A DNA stretch of 64,000 nucleotides from Metellina segmentata (Eukaryota; Arthropoda; Arachnida; Araneae; Tetragnathidae). Below the pieces are notes generated by a model. It worked only from the letters and a program-made list of their open reading frames with translations. It was not told where the DNA came from and did no database searches. Positions 52,731 to 61,700 of the stretch are shown here, one piece after another (the stretch's first letter is position 1; every line of letters begins with the position of its first letter). Location: NCBI GenBank assembly GCA_947359465.1, contig OX375883.1, forward strand, positions 20,919,828-20,983,827. The letters are read 5' to 3'. The position numbers were made by a program, and so were the translations under genes.

Positions 52731-55700
52731 TTGTACGACTGTGAAGACAATTGGTAATATTGGCAAGAACAAACATAATTAATACAGCTCGTATTTAAAA
52801 TGCACACAAATACTTTAATTGTACTTAATAGGGAAACATAGGTGTAGGTGAAAATATAAATGAAACAAATAAAATTACCTTCAGCATGCTCTTGGAGGTA
52901 TATGTGTGTATTTAGTACGACGAATGAGCCTGCTGCTCACTCCACAATTGTTCGAATCGTGGAATTAACCTTTTTTGATACATCTACTCGCATTTCTTTT
53001 TAGACATTAATTTTCGAACAATATTTGCACTTTATAATTGCAACTGCTGAAAATCCAGCTTCACATGAAGTCGCAAAGGGAATGAGAGCCCTTATAGCTT
53101 TTGCACTCAGAACGGGGATACTCAGTTTTCACAGATTTCCAAAACATCGTCAAATCCGAACAAGCGAATTTTGCTTTCAGGCTGTTGTCGCTCAATAACT
53201 CAATTAGATTTCCCGCTTGTGAAGCGAATTCTTGTGGAGCTTCTGCACGGAAAGGATCTTGGATCCATGCTTATTTCTTTTTCGGTCAGATCTTCTGTGA
53301 AGAACTTTGCGAACTCATTTTTCTTTACCACATCTGTAGAGTTTACCTGAATGCTGAAATCTACTCTATTAGCTTCAATATAAGGAAGGCCCTATAGGGA
53401 AACATTCAATGCCATTTAATTTTTCAAATATGTCGCACAAGTATGCCAGTTTCAGCAGAAAGTCTGGATCCGCGAAATTGTTGGCGTTCTTGTGACCATT
53501 TTCTATCGGGAAATTGTAAATTTCTTCTCGCAGTTCAAAGGTACGAAATAGTACATTGCCATGAGTGAGCCAACGCGAGCTGCAGCAGTATATAAGGGAC
53601 ATGTGCCCCCAAATCCTCGCAGTTTTTTGAAAAGTCTGGCTTCAAGTGGCTTAGTTTTTATGTAGTTAACCACATTTATAACACACTAGCCACTGTGTGG
53701 CTAGCCCGGCGTGGCCCGTGGTGTTGGTTTGCAGCATTATTAACATAGTATACAATTTACTAACGCTGTCACAATGTAAAGGGTGCGTTTCGTTATTCTC
53801 GACAAGATTAGCAACGTCGGGTTCAAAATGAGTAAGCTTCAGCCTTAAATGGCCACGGTATTTTATATAGGGTTAGGCGTTCCAAATATTGCCCCTGTGC
53901 TTAATGTCGCCTACTTGTGTTTGCAAACTACTATGCGCGACATCTTCTAGTTTATGTAGTTACCTTGACGATCTAGGGTTTTGCCACACGTAGCGCTACC
54001 GGCAAGTTTCCTACTATTTATATCAACACTATGCCGACCAACCGGTCTCGTGGTCAAGGTGTTGGCCTCTGGATCTGAAGGTTCCTGGTTCGAATCCGGG
54101 TCAGGGCATGGATGTAAATTGTGCTGTCCTTTGTTAGGGACAATGATGGTCCACCCATTGGGTGCCCCTTCACAAGTGACCATCACTTCTGGCCTTATAT
54201 AAGGCTACAATGACTTCGGTCAATTCTGTACTGTATTGTATTTGTCTTTGCAATCTGTACCCAGCCTTGTCATTGGAAATAAAAACATAACACTATTGCA
54301 ACTGAAGTATTGGAGGCTGTGATCAACGTATGTTTTGTCTCCAATCCATTCAGGGAATATCCAGGTTAGTGTTTTCAAATCATAATTTCGTTTATGACTT
54401 GAAAGTACATTAAATACAAGGTAGGTAGGTATGCTCAACTAGCAACTCGTTTTTAATAGTAGCTCCTCATTTTGCTTGGTCGGTGGTAATAGGAACAGGG
54501 GTAGGCGATATTAAGAACCCACTCTTAAAAATTTTCTAGGGGGAAACTTTTTGAAGTTTAATTGTTAACTTACCAAGATAAGTATAGAAGGTGTATGATC
54601 TCTGGAAACCAAAGGATAATAGTTCCTAGTGATATATATTTAGTTTCCAGCTTGATTTCCCAACCCAGGAGACTGAGGTACAGAGAAATAGCTAGCATAC
54701 ACAGTTGCGTAGTCGTTCAGGATGGCAGATAATCCAAGTTAACCGAATTGAATATCACCCGTACAATGTTTTATATTTTTCTATCGACCTCTGATCTTTT
54801 AATGCAAAAACTTCAAAAACAACTCTTGAAGAATACACCTGAACAAAAAGCGAACTATCAAAGCAGTGCGATTGTGCAAACCTAGGCTATCCCAGGCTCG
54901 GGATGGAGGAAGTGAGATCGTTTATCTCTGGGTGGGCATCTTGCCCGATTGCGTCCCAATTGAAACTTCAACCCCACAAGTTTCTCTTTTTAAAGCTCAA
55001 CGTGGCTGGCAGAAAAGTGGGAAGGGTTTGTTTTGGTGACGAACGACGTAGACGGGAGATTTGGAACACGCCGGTAAACAGCCCAAAGGTTGCAAGGGAT
55101 TGTCTACCTTTCCTGTGTGCACTGAGAACGGAAGACCTGCACCAAGGGATAGTCAACTAGCATGCGGACGACCAAGTCACCCAAGGCCCAGTTCTCATGA
55201 GGAGTTTTCTAACACGCGTTTGTGAAGTCCGCTTTCAGTAAGCATTAAATTATGTTTTTTTTTTATCCCTCTAATTCAAAGTTTCTATCGTAGCGATCGT
55301 TGAAGAGAGTAAAAATTTCAACGGATTTCAAATCTGTGGAAGATTTTACACCAGATCAATACCTCCAAATAATTAATTATTCCACAAAAATTAAATGGTA
55401 AATCATTGAATAATAAAGCTGTATTTGGTATCGATCTTACTTATAATTTTTCGCTGATTTCAAATCCGTTGAAATTTTTCCTCTATCTTCGATGATCGCA
55501 AAGTTAGAAACTTGAATTAGAGGGATAAAAAAAAACGTAATTTAATGCTTACGGAAAGCGGTAATGGTAATTTTAGGCCGTGATGTATCGGTGAGTGACG
55601 TCACTAAAACGTTGTTATACTAACACATGGTGTTGGTTTCCTAGAGAGCGTTGTTTGTGAGCGTAACGAAAATTATCGGAGCCGCCATTTCCATGACTGT

Positions 55701-58700
55701 CGTCATAGCGGTCTCAAACAGTTGGGGAACGTTTTTTCTCTTGTAGCGGCCACATTTCGTTTCCTGCTCCAAGCGATTCGAACAAACAGGCGCCTCAATC
55801 CTATGATAGGACTTTACGCAAGTCCAACTTGATTGGCTAATCGGATCACATGACCTAGATACGTATGTCATCACGGTTTATAGTTGTTGGCGATTTATCT
55901 CTTCTTTTCTGCTTTCTTCTTTTCTTTTCAGACCCATGGCTATGGGTGGGTAGAGGTGGGAGCCGAAAATTGTATCCTTTTATAAAAAAGTTAATAATTA
56001 TATAAGTTAGTGTTTTATGTATGCTTTTTGTTACATCAGAATGGTCCTAAGCCAGCGGTGGATACGACACAATCATCCTAAAGCAAAGGGGACGGCAGAG
56101 GGGCGGAAAAATATCAGTTGGTAGTGAGTTCAGGAGTGGTTCTTAGATTATTTATGTAAAATCAACGGAAGCTTGGAAAAATATAAGAAGGGTATTAAAA
56201 ATTGGGAAAAGTAAATTAGAATGAAAAGGAATTAAATTTGAATTTTTTTAAAATAATTTGGAGGATCTAAAAAGTTTTCGAAAAATATCAGTTATTAGTG
56301 AGTTCAGGAGTGGTTCTTAGATTATTTATGTAAAATCAACGGAAGCTTGGAAAAATATAAAAAGGGTATTAAAAATTGGGAAAAGTAAATTAGAATGAAA
56401 AGGAATTAAATTTGAATTTTTTAAAAATAATTTGGAGGATCTAAAAAGTTTTCGAAAAATATCAGTTGGTAGTGAGTTCAGGAGTGGTTCCTAGATTATT
56501 TATGTAAAATCAACGGAAGCTTGGAAAAATATAAAAAGGGTATTAAAAATTGGGAAAAGTAAATTAGAATGAAAAGGAATTAAATTTGAATTTTTTTTAA
56601 ATAATTTGGAGGATCTAAAAAGTTTTCGAAAAATATCAGTTGGTAGTGAGTTCAGGAGTGGTTCTTAGATTATTTATGTAAAATCAACGGAAGCTTGGAA
56701 AAATATAAAAAGGGTATTAAAAATTGGGAAAAGTAAATTAGAATAAAAAGGAATTAAATTTGAATTTTTTAAAAATAATTTGGAGGATCTAAAAAGTTTT
56801 CCGCCAGCTGGGTTCGAACTCGTGAAGTCATACTCCGCTGCCGACGCTAATCTGAATGTGGGTGACTTTAGCCGTTAGGCCATCGTTGCTTCACGAAAAG
56901 AAGCTCTTTAAAGTATAAGTACCCTTTAATATATAAGTTTGCAAGAAATACTACTAACAACAACCATACAACATATATATGAAAATGAGGAGCAAATCAG
57001 AGTCAACTTGTCGGACACTTACGCTGTACGCTGAGGCGATAGTGTAAGTATTGTATTTCTACGAAACAACGCGCATATTCAAAATCAAATGGTTACTGCA
57101 ACAATCAGATTGGCGAGATATCCAAGTGAAGCCAAGCCCGTGAAACTAGCCAATCAAGTTGGACTTGCGTAAGGTACTATCATGAGATTGAGACGCTTCT
57201 TTCGAACAAGAGGAGAGAAATAAATAAACATTTTTGACTGCCATTGAATAATTCGTTTTTGTAAAATCGGGATCGTTAAACACAGAATAAAAATTTCAAC
57301 GGATTCGAAATCTGCGGAAAATTTGACACCAGATCGATACCTTAAATGTGATTTTCTTTGAATAAATAATTGATTATTTAATACATAATTAATAATCAAA
57401 TGGTAAATAATTGAATATTACAACTGTTTTTGATAACGATCTGGTGTAAAAATTTACGTTGATTTGAAATCTGTTGACATTTTCACTCTACCTTCAACGA
57501 TCCCGAAGTTAGGAACTTTGAACTAGAGAATAAAAAACCACTTTTTTTGTTTCTCGAATAAAATAAACCACGACAGCCGTCTGTGTAGACCATTCTCCAA
57601 CGTATTCTGTCCGCCTAAGTTGACACCTTGGATTCTTGTTTAGACAACCGTCTAGTTATGCCCGCGGCATCATGACGTATCACGGCTGTTAGATAACGGC
57701 TCCACTTTCTTAGGAAACCAAAGCTTTACCCGGACCGTCGCTATTGACGACGGTCCCGGGTCAGTCCCTTAAATGACAACAAAGTCCAGAGGACAACACC
57801 TCGTAATTTTGAACCACGGTCAGATGACGAGGCAACACTTGAGCTGGCATCCCACTCTCCACAAACTTCTACACCAACCCAACGTGAGGACTTTCGGCCA
57901 CGACAGATTTAAGGTGCACCAGCCGCCTCTACACCATACGCTTACAAACATCCACGCCCGGACCCAGATTCGAACCAGGAACCTTCCTATCTAGAGGCTA
58001 AGACCTTAACCACTATACCGGTTAATCGGCGAATTATTACATGGATTTAAAAGGTTGAAATGAGAACTAAATTACGAAAAATTCATTACAGGGTTCGTAC
58101 ATTTTCAGGAAAAAGTAAATTCCAGTTTTCAAGTTATCCGGGATCCATTGCAAATTTTAGCGGGGAAAAAAAATGTCTTTTCGCACAATTAAAAAACTAA
58201 GTTTTAAACTACTAGTTTTTGTCACTGAAAATTCCAATTTGCTGACATCATTTAGATTCTTAACATTTTTCACTCTTTTTTATGAGGTGCTTTCTGTACA
58301 GCTAAATGTAGGTGGCTGTAGGAATTCGGCGGCGGAAGGCGTTTTCTGTCGGTACTCCGAATGTGACGTCAATTTAATTTTTCTTTTCGAATGCGATTTC
58401 AGTAGTTCCGCGAATTTTGAATTGATATGGTAGTTGAATCGGCCAACCTCAATTAGGGGTTGCGAAAGCGGGCCACTAACGACATCGGGGGATTAAAAAA
58501 GGGGTAACTATTTGCTTCAGTGGACAGTTCACTAGAGCCGCGTTTACACTGGGGAGTTGCAAATATTTTTCTCCCTCTTTTTGTGGCGAGGACGTTTTAC
58601 ATTCCCCTATGCTGACCTCTTTTTTTTCGATCCACTCCGGTGTAAACGCTTTGTCGACTTTATCGCCAACACCAAGGAGTGAGCACTCTTATCACCCCTT

Positions 58701-61700
58701 TGCAGAGAAGAGTGATCACCCATCATCACGCCATTTTAATCGAATAGGTCACTCACTGACAGTTTGGAGGGTAATGGCAATTTTTTTTTTCAGTTAACGT
58801 CGTACTAGAGCAACACAACGGGCTATTGACGACGGCCCGGGATCAGTCCCTTAAGGGAAAGATCCGAGGACATCACCTCGTAATTTTGAACCACGGTCAG
58901 ATGACGAAGCAACACCTGAGCTGGCACCCCACTCTCCAAACTTCCATACCAACCCCAACGAGAGGACTTTCGGCCATGACAGATTTAAGGTACACTAGCC
59001 GACCTTTACACCATACGCTTACAAACATCCATGCCAGGACCCGGATTCGAACCAGGAACCTTCCGATCTAGAGGCTAACACCTTAACCACTATACCGGTT
59101 GGTCGGCGACAGTTTGGAGGGAGATGTTGTCAAGACAAGCGATGAGAGGGCAAAATAAAACAAATAGTGAACAAAAGACGGCGTGAGCAACCACTAAGTG
59201 CCGAAGGGCAGAGGTGATTGTCAAGCAATACCCAAAGGGGACGAAATTGGGGAGCATTTTCATCCCAATTTTCGTCTTTGAGAAAATGTCCCCAAAAGTA
59301 GGAAACCCTTTATCTTTACCTACTCCTAGTGGAAAACAAAATTGGAGTTGCAAACTCGTCAAATCGCCACCAGATCTTGACGATAAAATGAGTGCCGTTT
59401 CTCGGAATAGCTTCGATGTTTGGAGGAGTAAAGTTTGCCACTCCGGTGTAAAAGCGGCTTAAAGAATTGCATGTCACACTGCAGGGTCAACAGAAAAAAT
59501 AAGTTTTCCCTTGCATTGATAAGGCTGATAAAAGACAAATAAAGTAAAATTGAAATAGTACTTAAAAACAACTTTTTTGAGCAGCTAGACAAAACAAAGT
59601 TGGTTGGAATTTTAGTAAACAGAAACGCCCACTTTGGACTTTACACATTATTTGTAATTCAAAACACTCAATATTGATGATTCTCACATTCAGTAAAGTC
59701 AGTATTGGATGTTTGAGTTAATGATTAAAGTAAAAATTAAAATTTTTAGAACCAAGTTTGGTTCTTTTCCAAAGAAAATTAGTTGCTAGTTTAATGAAAT
59801 AAAATGCAAACGATTGTTGGTAAACTTTAAAAAAACAACACTAGTTTGCCTATTTGACGACTAACAAAACGGTTTGGCCATATTGGTGATACATTTAGTT
59901 TTGTTCTTAGATCTGGTTGTCACGAACAAAATCAGTTATCTGATGATATATGTCATCTCAAAATGAAAAATAACTACTTATAGAAAGTTAATGTTAATTT
60001 ACATTTATAGTAACACCATGTACATTGAAAGTATGAACAAATATACTTTAACACAATGGATTTATCTTTTTTCTCAAACCCAAAAACTTGATTTCAAATC
60101 TTATTTTTTCAGTGTTTTAGAAAAACATGAACATTTGACTTTGTTCAAAATTACATTTTCTGCAACACATTTTGATAAAGTGTTAATGCCTTTTTGAAAA
60201 TATTCTCTCTAGACATGTCAATTATATTGGGAACAATTAATTAAAATTAGAAGAAACTGTTGAACTGCAAGGCACATTAAGAGTATGCTTTCAACACATA
60301 CAGTTCTCTAACTTTTTATGAGCTACAAATTTTAGCAGCTAATCAGAAAAATTTTATTTGTCATTTCAATTTTAAAACAAATTACTATTATGTATACAAA
60401 ATTAATTAACTCTTCATAAACCACTGCAAAACACTAAAATGTATACTTTTTTAATGGTAATCTCTTCAGTGCTACAAGGCACAAACTGGTACCACCCAGT
60501 GGGTAAGCCATCTTGCTTTTAACAGGGACAACCAACACTACCTATGCAATTAGAAACCAAGGTAATTGATAATTTTTAATTAATGTTGTACTAGAGCATC
60601 ACAACAGGCTATTGATGATGGTCTTGGATCAATCCTTTACGGTAAAGGTCCAAGGATAACACCATGTAATTTTGAACAACGGTCAGATGACAAGGCAACA
60701 CCTGAGCTGGCACCTAACTCTACAAACTTCCACACCAACTCAGTGAGATGAGATGACTTTCGGCCACAGCAGATTTAAGGTGCACCAGCTGCTTACAAAC
60801 ATCCATGCACTGACACAGATTTGAATCAGGAACCTTCCAATCTAGAGGCTAACACCTTAACCACTATACAGGTTGGTTGGCCCCACTAAGGGAAAGTGGG
60901 TAAAGTTACTACTGAAGGGAAGATCCAAGGAACAATGCCTCGTAATTTTGAACCATGGTCAGATGACGAGGTTAACAACTGAACTGACACCCCACTCTCC
61001 AAACTTCCACGACAACGTGAAGATATTTGAGGCTGATATGCACCTGCCCCAGTGTAGATGGGGGTCTTTCGTTAGACCAAGTTTCGAACTTTCAACCCTT
61101 CAATTGCTAATCTGTAACTCTCAAACCAGACTACAGTGGCCCTGCTTAAAATGAACCTTACCCACTATAAACATCCTTTGTAAGACGGTATCAAACCTAG
61201 AATATGTTGTACTGAACGAAAATGACTTCTTGGTTATGAAAGACGCATTTTCAGATAAAAGCATGTATGCTTTTATGTGAAAATAAATAATATACATGGA
61301 ATTATTATCTGAACAAAGCAGTTCCTTAAAAACCAATCATGAATTATTCATAGAAAGTGCATGACAATAATTAATAACTTTAAATAGAAAAAAAAATCCA
61401 TTCAAGGATTAGTTAGTTGATTTCAAATAACACCTATAGTGTTTTTTTGAGAAATTGTAAGGATTAACCTAACACGTCATGGACAATCAAATGCTGAAAA
61501 CATTTGCATACTAGTGACCAGTATAACTTACAGGACAAGAACTAAATTATCCTAGTAAAATAATACGAAATATTTCAATGACACAACAAAAAAAGCTCAA
61601 CATAAACCACTTTTTTCATCATAAAAGCTGTAAAAATCATGACACGTAAAAGTCAAACTTTTATCATGTCATCATAAAAGTGACATGCAAGTTTCTATTT

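Larger units (their letters stand above)
55786..57200. mobile_element. Mutator-like foldback element with internal tandem array (1415 bp)
   Basis: Long TIRs share CTCAATC, ATGATAG and TTACGCAAGTCCAACTTGAT then TGGCTA at both ends (about 65 bp, imperfect). TTCGAACAA is perfectly duplicated at 55777-55785 and 57201-57209, a 9-bp TSD typical of Mutator-like elements. It carries a tRNA-like segment and four copies of a 174-bp unit, and no transposase. Confidence 0.82.
55576..57725 (-). mobile_element. Tourist/Harbinger MITE copy 3, enlarged by an insertion
   Basis: Minus orientation. The right end TAGGAAACCAAAGCT is the full TIR; the left end GGCCGTGATGTATCGG is shortened. TTA at 55573-55575 and 57726-57728. 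A Mutator-like element occupies 55786-57200; without it the MITE is about 730 bp, like copies 1 and 2. Confidence 0.88.

Noticed and set aside
53101..53397. A 98-codon plus-strand frame
   Set aside because: Antisense to the hAT transposase pseudogene.
56808..56897. A tRNA gene on the minus strand
   Set aside because: Box A and B are good, but the acceptor stem does not pair and it is embedded in a repeated mobile element.
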